Program-made: the position numbers and the translations under genes | Assembly (NCBI GenBank): GCA_014240365.1 | Contig: JAAZXC010000002.1 | Coordinates: forward strand, 1 to 63,810 | Source of the DNA: Acidimicrobiales bacterium | GTDB lineage: Bacteria; Actinomycetota; Acidimicrobiia; Acidimicrobiales; MedAcidi-G1 | Reading direction: 5' to 3' | DNA: 63,810 nt | Shown here: positions 46,150 through 56,199 of the stretch, in pieces | Position numbering within the stretch: the first letter of the stretch is position 1 | How the letters are laid out: each line of letters begins with the position of its first letter | The notes under the pieces: generated by a model | Seen by the model: only the letters and a program-made list of their open reading frames with translations | What the model was told of the DNA's origin: nothing | Databases searched by the model: none

Positions 46150-47658
46150 GTGGGCCTCGACCTCCTGACCCTCGCCTTCGAGCGACCGGCAATCGACTGG
46201 CATGCCTTTGCGCCCGAACTGGTGCTGCTGGCTGCCGGATGCCTGATCACGCTGGTCGACATCGTGTTCCTGGAGAAGGCCCGCCCGTACACGGCGGCGC
46301 TTGCCGGCATCGGCCTCCTGGCGACAGCGGTGCCGCTTCTCACGCTGGCGGTGGACGGCACCGAGAGGGTCATGTTCGATGGCGCCTACGTGGTCGACGA
46401 GTTCTCGCTGGTCATGAAGGCGCTGTTCCTCCTGGCTGGCTACGTCGTGGTCCTCCTGTCGACCAACTACGTGGCCGAGGGCGACTACTGGGAGAACGAG
46501 TACTACGGCCTCCTGCTGGCGTCGCTCATGGGCATGGTCATGATGGCTTCGGCGAGGGACCTGGTTTCGATCTTCGTGGCCCTCGAGCTGCTCTCCATAC
46601 CGGCCTACCTGCTGGTGGCCTGGCGTAAGCGGGACCTCCATTCCACGGAAGCCGGCCTGAAGTACTACCTGATGGGTGTGTTCGCCTCGGCGGTGATGCT
46701 CTATGGGATGTCGCTGCTCTACGGCGTCGCGGGTTCCACGATGCTGGCTGACATCGGGACTTCCCTGGCTGGGATGGAGACCTCACCGGCGGTCGTCACG
46801 ATGGGCATCGTCTTCGTGGTTGCGGGATTCGCCTTCAAGGTCTCGGCAGCGCCTTTCCACACCTGGGCTCCCGACGTGTACGAGGGCGCCCCGACCCCGG
46901 TGACCGCCTTCCTTTCCGTGGCCTCCAAGGCATCCGGCTTCGTGGCGCTCCTGGTGTTCGTGTTCGTGGGCTTCTACGCCCGAAGCGAAGTCTGGGAGCC
47001 CCTGTTCTGGATCCTGGCGGCACTGTCCATGACGGTCGGCAACCTGGTGGCGTTGCGTCAGACAAACGTGGTGCGGCTCATGGCCTACTCGGGCATTGCC
47101 CAGACCGGCTTCATGATCGCCCCGCTGGCCGTCGCCGGCCATGGCGTCGTGAACGGAGACCAGGCCCTCTCCGCGGTGGTCACCTATCTCGTCATCTACG
47201 CGGCGATGAACCTAGGTGCGTTCACTGTGGTCATAGCGCTGGCCCGGCGTTCAGGCTCGGCCGAGCTGACCTCCTTCAACGGCGCCTTCCAGTTCGCACC
47301 CGGCCTGACCGTGGCCATGTCCGTATTCCTGTTCTCGCTGGCCGGCATCCCGCCGCTGGGCGGATGGTTCGCCAAGTTCGAGGTGTTCCGCGTGCTGGCG
47401 ACGGCCGGCGAGCCGTGGGGCTACGCACTGGCGATCGTCGGTGCCGTCAACTCGGTCGTGGCGCTCTACTACTACGCCTCCCTGGCCCGCCGCATGTGGG
47501 CCGACGACCCGGTCGACGGCGACCTGGGCCCGGTCCCGGTCACCCCGTCGATCATGTCGGCCCTGACGCTGTGCGGCATCGTGACGCTGGCGTTCGGCGT
47601 GGCGCCACAGCTCGTGGCCCGCTTCACCGACGTCAGCCTCCTCGCCTTCGGGGGTTGA
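46150..47658 (+). CDS. nuoN: complex I-2 subunit N
   Basis: 502 residues; FVALELLSIPAYLLVAWRK, AAPFHTWAPDVYEGAPTPVTAF and VVRLMAYSGIAQTGF are conserved. GTG start 3 nt after nuoM2. Last structural gene of the 11-subunit cluster; a methyltransferase gene follows. Confidence 0.95.
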   Translation: MGLDLLTLAFERPAIDWHAFAPELVLLAAGCLITLVDIVFLEKARPYTAALAGIGLLATAVPLLTLAVDGTERVMFDGAYVVDEFSLVMKALFLLAGYVVVLLSTNYVAEGDYWENEYYGLLLASLMGMVMMASARDLVSIFVALELLSIPAYLLVAWRKRDLHSTEAGLKYYLMGVFASAVMLYGMSLLYGVAGSTMLADIGTSLAGMETSPAVVTMGIVFVVAGFAFKVSAAPFHTWAPDVYEGAPTPVTAFLSVASKASGFVALLVFVFVGFYARSEVWEPLFWILAALSMTVGNLVALRQTNVVRLMAYSGIAQTGFMIAPLAVAGHGVVNGDQALSAVVTYLVIYAAMNLGAFTVVIALARRSGSAELTSFNGAFQFAPGLTVAMSVFLFSLAGIPPLGGWFAKFEVFRVLATAGEPWGYALAIVGAVNSVVALYYYASLARRMWADDPVDGDLGPVPVTPSIMSALTLCGIVTLAFGVAPQLVARFTDVSLLAFGG

Positions 47659-47704
47659 CGTAACAACTGGTCAGACGGTCGGACGCACGCTGGCCGATCG
47701 GCTT

Positions 47705-48739
47705 GTGGAGCGGATCGGCGCCTCTGGCCCGATGCCGTTCGAGGCCTGGGTAGAGGCCTGCCTTTACGACCCCGACGGGGGCTTCTACGCCACCGGAGGG
47801 TCTGCTGGCCGACGCGGCGACTTCCTCACCTCGCCCGAAGTGGGTCCCCTGTTCGGGGCGGTTGTCGCCCGCTGGTTGGACGACCGCTGGGAAGCGCTGG
47901 GCCGACCGTCCGGGTTCACGGTGGTCGAGGCGGCCGCCGGTGTCGGAACCCTGGCGCGCAGCGTGCGCTCTGCGCTCCCCGCCTGTCTGGAGGCCGGCCG
48001 GTACGTGATGGTGGAACGTTGCGCCGTGCTACGCAAGGCACAACCGACCGGCGATGGTCTGTCATCGCTCCCCGGTCTGGAGGACCTCCCAGTCAGGGAA
48101 GGCGACGGGCTGGTGGGCGTGGTGATGGCCAATGAACTGCTGGACAACCTGGCGTTCGGCCTACTCGAGGCCGTGGACGGTGTCTGGCGCGAGGTCCTCG
48201 TGGAACTCGCCACCGACAGCGTGGACCCACAGCCATTCCGGGAGGTGATCGGCGACGCCGCCCACCCCCCGGTCGGTGTGGATCCACTGCAGGGTTCCCG
48301 GATACCGGTCCAGGCCGGCGCCGGACGTTGGGTGGACGATGCCCGGGCGCTTCTTTCGGCGGGGTCCGTTCTGGTCATCGACTACGCCTCCACGACGGCG
48401 GCCCTTGCTGGCCGCCCGCCCGGTGAATGGGTTCGCACCTATCGGGACCACCAACGGGGGGGACCAGCGGTTTCGGCTCCCGGCGCCCAGGACGTGACGG
48501 TGGAGGTGGCTGTCGACCAGCTTGCTGCGGGAGCCGACTTCAACACCCAGGCTTCCTTCCTGCGTGCCAACGGCATAGACGACCTGGTGGCCGAGGGGCG
48601 ACGCCGCTGGGCTGAACGGGCAGGGGTGGGTGACCTGGCGGCCCTGCGGGCACGCAGCCGGATCACAGAGGCCGAGGCCCTCCTGGACCCCGCAGGGCTG
48701 GGTGGCTTCACGGTCCTGGAGTGGCGGGTCGGCCCCTGA
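47705..48739 (+). CDS. MidA/NDUFAF7-family SAM-dependent methyltransferase
   Basis: 344 residues. The family block near the N-terminus (PMPFEAWVEACLYDPDGGFYA, then GRRGDFLTSPEVGPLFG) and the SAM-site VEAAAGVGTLARSV and MANELLDNLAFGLLE identify the DUF185/MidA family. The mitochondrial member NDUFAF7 dimethylates an arginine of the complex I 49-kDa (NuoD-type) subunit during assembly. Here the gene sits 46 nt behind nuoN2. GTG 47705 is the only ordinary start, but family-like sequence (TLADRLVERI) begins a few codons earlier, so a non-standard start (CTG 47690) is possible. Confidence 0.85.
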   Translation: MERIGASGPMPFEAWVEACLYDPDGGFYATGGSAGRRGDFLTSPEVGPLFGAVVARWLDDRWEALGRPSGFTVVEAAAGVGTLARSVRSALPACLEAGRYVMVERCAVLRKAQPTGDGLSSLPGLEDLPVREGDGLVGVVMANELLDNLAFGLLEAVDGVWREVLVELATDSVDPQPFREVIGDAAHPPVGVDPLQGSRIPVQAGAGRWVDDARALLSAGSVLVIDYASTTAALAGRPPGEWVRTYRDHQRGGPAVSAPGAQDVTVEVAVDQLAAGADFNTQASFLRANGIDDLVAEGRRRWAERAGVGDLAALRARSRITEAEALLDPAGLGGFTVLEWRVGP

Positions 48740-48745
48740 CCGGCA

Positions 48746-48777
48746 CCGGTCGGCTGACTAGGGTCCGGTCGGCTGAC
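48746..48777 (+). repeat. two 13-bp direct repeats flanking a -10 candidate before acs
   Basis: CCGGTCGGCTGAC occurs at 48746-48758 and 48765-48777, separated exactly by TAGGGT, which has the form of a -10 box. The acs ATG is 24 nt downstream of that box. The arrangement could be a tandem operator or a small duplication. Confidence 0.55.
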
Positions 48778-48788
48778 CCGATCCGGAC

Positions 48789-50795
<2,007 letters not shown>

Positions 50796-50834
50796 GCCAC
50801 GCCCACGTTTCCGAACCCCGGCGGGAGGCCGGTC

Positions 50835-51281
50835 CTGGCGGGACCGGCGGTACTCGTCGACGTCGATGGCGTCCTGTCGGATGCCTCCGGGCGCCAGTAC
50901 CTCCTGGCCACCGAGCCGAGGTCATGGGCGACGTTCTTCGAAGCCTCTCTGGCCGACCCGCCGATCAGTGAGGGAATCCGCCTCGTGGCAGGTCTGGTGG
51001 GTGAGCGCGCGATGGTCCTGGTGACGGCCCGTCCGGCCCGACTGGCTGACACCACCGTGGCCTGGCTGGAGCGCAACTCGGTGCCGTGGGACCTGTTGGT
51101 GATGCGTGCCGACGACGACCATCGCAGTTCGCCCGAGGTCAAGGCCGAGGCCCTGGAGAGGCTGCGGGCCGATGGGTACGAGGTCCAGTTGGCGATTGAC
51201 GATGACCCCGGCAACGTACGGATGTACCGGGCGGCTGGCGTTGCGACCGTGTACCTGCACTCCGGCTACTACGACCTCTGA
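50835..51281 (+). CDS. HAD-like hydrolase with non-standard start
   Basis: The reading frame after acs carries an N-terminal HAD motif I (VLVDVDGVLSD), motif II-like VLVTARPA and a late DDDPGNVRMYRAAG with an acidic pair, as in small HAD/polynucleotide-kinase-phosphatase-type domains. No ATG, GTG or TTG lies between the acs stop and motif I. The first such codon (GTG 50985) would remove the catalytic aspartates. CTG 50835 has GGGAGG 6 nt upstream and gives 148 residues; ACG 50799 behind AGGAGG is the alternative. Substrate unknown. Confidence 0.65.
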   Translation: MAGPAVLVDVDGVLSDASGRQYLLATEPRSWATFFEASLADPPISEGIRLVAGLVGERAMVLVTARPARLADTTVAWLERNSVPWDLLVMRADDDHRSSPEVKAEALERLRADGYEVQLAIDDDPGNVRMYRAAGVATVYLHSGYYDL

Positions 51282-51375
51282 ACCGCTGGTCGGCCCGGAG
51301 GAGGGCGAGGCCGGGCGAAGCGCTGGCAGCCGTACGCTGGGATTACCCGGCCGTACGAGGAGTTGACCCTTCCCC

Positions 51376-52248
51376 ATGATGAACACAGCCAAGACCTTCA
51401 CCCTTCTGGCCCTTCTGGGAGGCCTGTTCATCGTCGTGGGTGGCGCCATTGGAGGCAGTGGTGGGATGGTCTTCGGCCTGATCCTGGGGCTGGTGATGGT
51501 CGGCGGTTCCTACTGGTTCAGCGATCGTGTGGCCATCGCCTCGGCGAAGGCGGTGCCGGCTGATCCGGCCGAGTACCCCGAGTACCACCGCATCATGAAG
51601 GAGCTCTCGACGGCAGCGGACCTCCCGATGCCCAGGCTCTTCATCACGCCGAACCCGCAGCCGAACGCATTCGCCACCGGTCGCAATCCCGACCACGCAG
51701 CCGTGGCTGTGACGCAGGGACTGCTCGAGATGCTGGACAGGACCGAGGTACGCGGGGTGCTGGCCCATGAGCTCATGCACGTCCGCCATCGGGACATCCT
51801 CATTGGTTCGGTGGCCGCCACGATTGGCATGGCCATCACGATGATCGCCCGTATGGCCATGTTCGCAGCCATGTTCGGTGGCGGCGGTCGTGACCGGAAC
51901 CGCAACCCCATGGGCCAGATCGCGTTCGCCATACTCGCCCCCGTGGCGGCCATGATGATCCAGGCTGCCATCAGCCGCAGCAGGGAGTTCCAGGCCGACG
52001 CCTCGGCGGCACGTCTGATGGGCGACGGCGAGCCTCTGGCCCGTGCCCTCGAGAAGCTCCAGATGGCTGCCGGTCGGATCCCGTCCGGCGTCGATCCGAA
52101 CCAGGCATCGGCCTACATCGTGGATCCCCTGAAGGCCCAGGCTGCAGGACGTGGCGGCTCCCGGATGTTCTCCACCCACCCGCCGGCCGAGGAGCGCATC
52201 GCCCGCCTTCGCAGCGGGAACTGGGGCCAGGGTCCGATAGTCGGCTGA
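51376..52248 (+). CDS. htpX: M48-family zinc metalloprotease HtpX
   Basis: Membrane protease for misfolded membrane proteins. Two N-terminal helices, then the zinc motif [15 protein letters not shown], two more hydrophobic segments and the third ligand in [13 protein letters not shown]. The C-terminal [14 protein letters not shown] is family-typical. 290 residues; adjacent ATGs at 51376 and 51379. A GCCGTACG direct repeat (51329 and 51350) lies in the 94-bp gap upstream. Confidence 0.95.
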   Translation: MMNTAKTFTLLALLGGLFIVVGGAIGGSGGMVFGLILGLVMVGGSYWFSDRVAIASAKAVPADPAEYPEYHRIMKELSTAADLPMPRLFITPNPQPNAFATGRNPDHAAVAVTQGLLEMLDRTEVRGVLAHELMHVRHRDILIGSVAATIGMAITMIARMAMFAAMFGGGGRDRNRNPMGQIAFAILAPVAAMMIQAAISRSREFQADASAARLMGDGEPLARALEKLQMAAGRIPSGVDPNQASAYIVDPLKAQAAGRGGSRMFSTHPPAEERIARLRSGNWGQGPIVG

Positions 52249-52310
52249 GCGCCGGCTGTCCTGTCGGGTCGGGGTCGGCGATCCGCCGGCTGCCCGCCTG
52301 TACCCGGGTG

Positions 52311-52799
52311 TCAGTCCCGGAAGTTGTTGAACTGGAGGGGGATGCCCAGGTCGGCTTCCTTCAGGGCGGTGATCACGTCCTGAAGGGCGTCGCGCTTCTT
52401 GGCTGTCACCCTCACCTGTTCGCCCTGTGTCTGGGACTGCACGCCCTTGAGACCCAGGTCCTTGATGGTCCGGTTGACCGACCTGGCCCTGTCGGAATCG
52501 ATGCCGGCCTGGAGGCTGGCTAGTTGCCTGGCGCGGGCACCGCTGGCCTCCTCGACCTTTCCCCAGTCGATGGACTTGAGCGACACCTTGCGCCGCACCA
52601 GCTTCTCCTCGAGTACGACCACGAGGGCTGCGAGGCGATCCTCGGTGGCTGACTCCAACTTGATGGCCCCGTCCACGAGCTCGATGACCGATTCCGTGCC
52701 CTTGAAGTCGAATCGGGTGTTGATCTCGCGGGCGGCCTGGTCGACGGCGTTGCGGACCTCCTGGAGGTCGATTTCGGACACGACGTCGAAGCTGGGCAT
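52311..52799 (-). CDS. yajQ: YajQ-family nucleotide-binding protein
   Basis: 162 residues, UPF0234. Begins SFDVVSEIDLQEVRNAVDQA with TRFDFKGTES, and has IDWGKVEEASG and the SQTQGEQVRVTAKKRDALQ block. Family members bind nucleic acids or cyclic di-GMP; a specific role cannot be set from sequence. ATG start directly behind a leaderless -10 box; convergent with htpX. Confidence 0.93.
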   Translation of the reverse strand: MPSFDVVSEIDLQEVRNAVDQAAREINTRFDFKGTESVIELVDGAIKLESATEDRLAALVVVLEEKLVRRKVSLKSIDWGKVEEASGARARQLASLQAGIDSDRARSVNRTIKDLGLKGVQSQTQGEQVRVTAKKRDALQDVITALKEADLGIPLQFNNFRD

Positions 52800-52805
52800 G
52801 CGCGC

Positions 52806-52811
52806 ACCCTA
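52806..52811 (-). promoter_or_regulatory. -10 box of leaderless yajQ promoter
   Basis: Minus strand TAGGGT, 6 nt, then ATG 52799, no Shine-Dalgarno. Confidence 0.5.
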
Positions 52812-52847
52812 CCGGTAGGAGTTGGCCGGGTCGGTGGTCCGCGTGGG

Positions 52848-52853
52848 TATCCT
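52848..52853 (+). promoter_or_regulatory. -10 candidate of tRNA-Tyr
   Basis: TATCCT, 10 nt before the tRNA 5' end. TTGGCC at 52822 is a possible -35, with a long 20-nt spacer. Confidence 0.4.
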
Positions 52854-52863
52854 CCGACGTTGA

Positions 52864-52945
52864 GGGTCGGTGCCCGAGTGGCCAAAGGGAACGGGCTGTA
52901 AACCCGTCGGCAACGCCTACGGAGGTTCAAATCCTCCTCGGCCCA
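52864..52945 (+). tRNA. tRNA-Tyr (GTA)
   Basis: 82-nt class II tRNA. Acceptor GGGTCGG pairs with TCGGCCC (two G-U), anticodon stem ACGGG/CCCGT encloses loop CTGTAAA with anticodon GTA, a long variable arm follows, and the T stem is GGAGG/CCTCC around TTCAAAT. Discriminator A; CCA is not encoded. Confidence 0.95.
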
Positions 52946-52972
52946 CGTGTGATGTAGCGAGACATCAGGACA

Positions 52973-53000
52973 ATCCCCCGGGCCCCAGGGCTCGGGGGAT
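52973..53000. terminator. strong hairpin between tRNA-Tyr and the acetyltransferase gene
   Basis: ATCCCCCGGGCCC pairs with GGGCTCGGGGGAT (one G-U), a 13-bp stem with a minimal loop. It lies between two converging transcripts and can serve both; no long T-tract is present. Confidence 0.65.
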
Positions 53001-53046
53001 GTCTATTCCCGGGCTGTTGTCCGCCTGCGGGCCGTGTGGTGTCCGG

Positions 53047-53538
53047 TCAGGCGTCGAAGACGAGTTGCATGACGGTGACATCCTGCCAGCGGCCGAACTT
53101 CCTGCCGACCTGACGTTCCACGCCCACCTCGGTGAAACCGTGCTTGGCGTGCAGGGCCGTGCTGGCGGAGTTGCCGCCACCGATTCTGGCTATGACGGAG
53201 TGGAATCCGCTCGTCCGGCCCACCTCCAGCAGGGCACCCAGGAGCTGGTCGGCAATGCCCAGGCCCCGGTGCCCGCCGTCCACGTAGATGGAATCCTCCA
53301 CGGTGCTGCGGTAGGCCGCCCTTTCCCTGTACTGGGACAACGATGCGAACCCGGCCACCTCGCCATCGACTTCGGCCACGAGCACGCTGAACGCTCCGGA
53401 CCGTTCGGCCAGCCATTCGACCTGGGCCTCCCGGCTCCGCTCGACCAGGTCGAACGTGGCGACGGAGGACACGACCTCGTGGTTGTAGATGACACGGATC
53501 GCCTCGGCGTCGGCGGGTACGGCGAGCCGGATTTCCAT
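53047..53538 (-). CDS. GNAT acetyltransferase (phosphinothricin/methionine sulfoximine type)
   Basis: 163 residues from ATG 53538 (MEIRLAVPADAEAIRVIYN), chosen because a leaderless -10 box sits 6 nt upstream; a longer start is less likely. IYNHEVVSSVATFD and the acetyl-CoA loop GGHRGLGIADQLLGALLE, then NSASTALHAKHGF, match the PAT/MddA subgroup that acetylates amino-acid analogues. Exact substrate uncertain. Confidence 0.88.
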   Translation of the reverse strand: MEIRLAVPADAEAIRVIYNHEVVSSVATFDLVERSREAQVEWLAERSGAFSVLVAEVDGEVAGFASLSQYRERAAYRSTVEDSIYVDGGHRGLGIADQLLGALLEVGRTSGFHSVIARIGGGNSASTALHAKHGFTEVGVERQVGRKFGRWQDVTVMQLVFDA

Positions 53539-53544
53539 GGTTCG

Positions 53545-53550
53545 ACGGTA
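53545..53550 (-). promoter_or_regulatory. -10 box of leaderless acetyltransferase promoter
   Basis: Minus strand TACCGT, 6 nt, then ATG 53538, with no Shine-Dalgarno. Confidence 0.45.
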
Positions 53551-53671
53551 CTCCGCCGTCACCTCCGGTCGTGGCGCTGGATCACCGTCCGACGAGGTGT
53601 GGCGGGCCGTGGACGGAGGGAAATTCCAGATCCTGTGGCATCCTTGTCCCCGGTCACCGCAAGGTGGTCGG

Positions 53672-53744
53672 GCTCCCTTAGCTCAGTCGGCAGAGCGTCT
53701 CCATGGTAAGGAGAAGGTCGACAGTTCGATTCTGTCAGGGAGCT
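53672..53744 (+). tRNA. tRNA-Thr (GGT)
   Basis: 73 nt. Acceptor GCTCCCT/AGGGAGC, anticodon stem TCTCC/GGAGA with loop ATGGTAA (anticodon GGT), T stem GACAG/CTGTC around TTCGATT. CCA not encoded. Confidence 0.95.
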
Positions 53745-53748
53745 CGCT

Positions 53749-53822
53749 GGCGACGTAGCTCAGTTGGTGAGAGCGCTCGACTCATAATCGAGAGGTCGAC
53801 AGTTCGAATCTGTCCGTCGCTA
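53749..53822 (+). tRNA. tRNA-Met (CAT), elongator-like
   Basis: 74 nt, 4 nt after tRNA-Thr. Acceptor GGCGACG/CGTCGCT (first pair G-U), anticodon stem CTCGA/TCGAG with loop CTCATAA. The 1-72 pairing argues against an initiator. A lysidine-modified tRNA-Ile2 also has a CAT anticodon and cannot be fully excluded. Confidence 0.9.
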
Positions 53823-53899
53823 CAAGCATCGGTTTGCCTGTAGCTACCGATGGGAGAGCAGGACCCGCTCCGGCGGGCAGTCTAAGGAGCGAGGCCGAC

Positions 53900-54061
53900 A
53901 TGGCATCCGACAAGCGAGTACAGGTCACCCTGGAGTGCCAGGGCTGCAAGCGCAGGAACTACAACACCACGAAGTCCAAGGTGAACACCCGTGAGCGCAT
54001 CGAACTCAAGAAGTTCTGTCGCTGGTGCCGGAGCCACGTGGACCACAAGGAGACGCGCTGA
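53900..54061 (+). CDS. rpmG: 50S ribosomal protein L33
   Basis: 53 residues from ATG 53900, with TAAGGAG 10 nt upstream; a longer in-frame start inside the spacer is rejected. RVQVTLECQGCKRRNYNTTKSK and the second pair KKFCRWCRSH keep both CxxC zinc pairs, so this is the zinc-binding form. Sits between tRNA genes ahead of secE-nusG, the usual bacterial order. Confidence 0.96.
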   Translation: MASDKRVQVTLECQGCKRRNYNTTKSKVNTRERIELKKFCRWCRSHVDHKETR

Positions 54062-54199
54062 GCGTCCCTTACTGCTCGTCCTGCGACTGGCCGGAGGGAC
54101 GTACCGCCGACCTGTTTCACCAAGGGATGCCTTGGCGCCGCTGCTAGTCTGCGGCCCTACCGCCCACCGATTCCGACTTCGGGACGTAGGTCGGGACCC

Positions 54200-54273
54200 A
54201 GGGCAGTGGCTCAATTGGCTAGAGCACCGGTCTCCAAAACCGGCGGTTGAGGGTTCGAGTCCCTCCTGCCCTG
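54200..54273 (+). tRNA. tRNA-Trp (CCA)
   Basis: 74 nt. Acceptor AGGGCAG/CTGCCCT, anticodon stem CCGGT/ACCGG with loop CTCCAAA (anticodon CCA), T stem GAGGG/CCCTC. Discriminator G. A TAGTCT box at 54145 is a possible -10. The rpmG-tRNA-Trp-secE order is common. Confidence 0.95.
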
Positions 54274-54373
54274 CAAGACCGGTAACGGTGTCATTCGCTC
54301 CCTGGGGCGCGTGTCCGCCCATCCGCCAATAGCCTGTCCTACCGTCCGAGTACGCGATCCGAGGCCCCCGATA

Positions 54374-54670
54374 ATGTCCATGAACCGCGAGCAGAAGCGG
54401 ATGCTGCAGCGCCAGGGCGAGGTCGACGCCGACGGCGAACCGATCCGCCAGCGTCGCCAGCAGCAGCAGCGTCCTGCCGAGGAGCGGACCGGGCTGCTTC
54501 AGTTCGGTCGCGAGGTCCGGGCTGAGCTGCGCAAGGTGGCATGGCCTTCGCGTTCCGAGACCGGCAACTACACAGCGGTCGTGATCATCACCATCATCGC
54601 CATCACGGTCGTGGTGGCTGGTCTCGACTGGATCTTTTCTGAATCCGTCCTGGAGTTGTTCGACGTCTGA
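54374..54670 (+). CDS. secE: preprotein translocase subunit SecE
   Basis: 98 residues, single C-terminal helix (AVVIITIIAITVVVAGLDWIF), preceded by the conserved FGREVRAELRKVAWPSRSET amphipathic segment. The basic, Gln/Arg-rich N-terminus is typical of actinobacterial SecE. ATG 54374 with GAGG 9 nt upstream; ATG 54380 is possible. TGATG overlap with nusG. Confidence 0.95.
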   Translation: MSMNREQKRMLQRQGEVDADGEPIRQRRQQQQRPAEERTGLLQFGREVRAELRKVAWPSRSETGNYTAVVIITIIAITVVVAGLDWIFSESVLELFDV

Positions 54671-55494
54671 TGAGCACCACCGAAGAATCCGAAGTCACAA
54701 CCGCGGCAGCAGATGCCGATACAGACCTCCTGCCCACCGGCACGGTGGTCCAGGCCGAACCGGCTGTGGAGGAACTGCCCGAGGGCGGCCTCACGACCGA
54801 GGCGGCATCGGAGATGCTGCCGAGTGGCGACGCAGCGGCCGAGGAGGAAATCCCCGAGCCGGAACCAGCCACACCGGATGTGGAGGTGCTGGACGAGGAC
54901 GACCTCTTCGACATCGACGAGCCCGCTCCGAAGCGCGAGAGCGCCTTTGACCGTTCGGGCAACTGGTACGTGGTCCACACCCAGTCCGGTTACGAGAAGA
55001 AGGTTCGCCAGAACCTCAAGGCACGCGCCGCTTCGATGCACCTCGAGGACCGGATCCTCGAGGTCGAGATCCCGATGGAGGACGTCGACGAGTTCCGCAA
55101 CGGCAAGAAGGTCACCGTCTCGAAGAAGGTCTTCCCCGGCTACCTGCTGGTGCGCTGCTACCTGGACGACGAGGCGTGGGGTGCCATTCGCGATACGCCG
55201 GGCATCGTCAACTTCGTCGGTGCCGGTGGCAAGCCGTCCCGCCTGGGACGCAGCGAGGTCGAGACCTTCCTCCCAGTTGCCGACGAGACCCTCGACGTGA
55301 TCCCGAAGCGGTCCAAGGCCAGGTTCGGCTATGACGTCGGCGAGACGGTCCGGGTCAAGGAAGGCCCGTTCGCGGACTTCTCCGGCGCCATCGTCGAGAT
55401 CAACGAGGACCAGCTGAAGGTGAAGGTCCTTGTGAATATCTTCGGTCGTGAGACCCCCGTCGAGTTGGAGTTCGCGCAGGTGGCCCAGCTCTGA
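54670..55494 (+). CDS. nusG: transcription termination/antitermination factor NusG
   Basis: 274 residues. An acidic, low-complexity N-terminal extension of about 95 residues precedes the NGN domain (NWYVVHTQSGYEKKVRQNLKAR, KKVFPGYLLVRC, GIVNFVGAGGKPSRL) and the KOW domain (VGETVRVKEGPFADFSGAI). Such extensions are common in actinobacteria. Coupled to secE. Confidence 0.96.
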   Translation: MSTTEESEVTTAAADADTDLLPTGTVVQAEPAVEELPEGGLTTEAASEMLPSGDAAAEEEIPEPEPATPDVEVLDEDDLFDIDEPAPKRESAFDRSGNWYVVHTQSGYEKKVRQNLKARAASMHLEDRILEVEIPMEDVDEFRNGKKVTVSKKVFPGYLLVRCYLDDEAWGAIRDTPGIVNFVGAGGKPSRLGRSEVETFLPVADETLDVIPKRSKARFGYDVGETVRVKEGPFADFSGAIVEINEDQLKVKVLVNIFGRETPVELEFAQVAQL

Positions 55495-55649
55495 GGGTGG
55501 CCGGCACCACCAGCGGCACGGGTTGCCGATCGGTGTGTGTCGCACCAGACTTGTCCCTTCCCCCGATAGATCCCCGGCGATCGACCTCCAGGAACTTGAA
55601 GTTCCGGACCAGATGGCACCGACCACGAGACACGAACGAGTAGAGAACG

Positions 55650-56075
55650 ATGGCTAAGAAGAAGGTCCTCACGGTCGTGAAGATCCAGATCCCAGCAGGT
55701 CAGGCTTCGCCGGCCCCGCCGGTGGGAACCGCTCTGGGTCCCCACGGTGTGGCGATCATGGACTTCTGCAAGGAGTACAACGCCAGGACCGAGGACAAGC
55801 GGGGCCAGATAGTCCCGGTCGAGATCTCGGTCTACGAGGACCGGTCCTTCACCTTCGTGACCAGGACCCCGCCCACTTCGTTCCTGATCCGCCAGGCAGC
55901 AGGCCTGGAGAAGGCATCGCAGAACCCCGGCCGCGAAGAGGCCGGGTCGATCACCTGGGACCAGGTGACCGAGATCGCCGAGTCCAAGTTGCCGGACCTG
56001 AACGCCATCGACATCGAGGGCGCCAGGATGCAGGTGGCGGGAACCGCACGGAGCATGGGTATCGCGGTCGGCTGA
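55650..56075 (+). CDS. rplK: 50S ribosomal protein L11
   Basis: 141 residues. [24 protein letters not shown] and the C-terminal rRNA-binding domain ([12 protein letters not shown]...[20 protein letters not shown]) are intact. The 155-bp gap before it contains a small perfect hairpin (GGAACT/AGTTCC, 55591-55605). Confidence 0.97.
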   Translation: MAKKKVLTVVKIQIPAGQASPAPPVGTALGPHGVAIMDFCKEYNARTEDKRGQIVPVEISVYEDRSFTFVTRTPPTSFLIRQAAGLEKASQNPGREEAGSITWDQVTEIAESKLPDLNAIDIEGARMQVAGTARSMGIAVG

Positions 56076-56199
56076 GAGCCGGACTACACGCAACCACAGA
56101 TCAAATCGAAGGTCGCCACCCGAGGGTGGTTCCGGGACAGGGGAGTACCTCGCCCCGCTGGAGGAAACGATCGAGCCGAGGGAGCCGGGAGTAGGCGAC

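Noticed and set aside
21383..47658. The two nuo clusters as an assembly duplication
   Set aside because: The subunits differ throughout, the second lacks E/F/G, and insertions are not shared, so they are separate genes.
53672..54273. tRNA cluster as a genomic-island attachment site
   Set aside because: No integrase, no direct repeat of a tRNA 3' end and no foreign-looking genes nearby; the order is the normal rpmG-secE neighbourhood.
54670..54960. Acidic N-terminal extension of NusG as a novelty
   Set aside because: Long acidic NusG extensions are common in actinobacteria.
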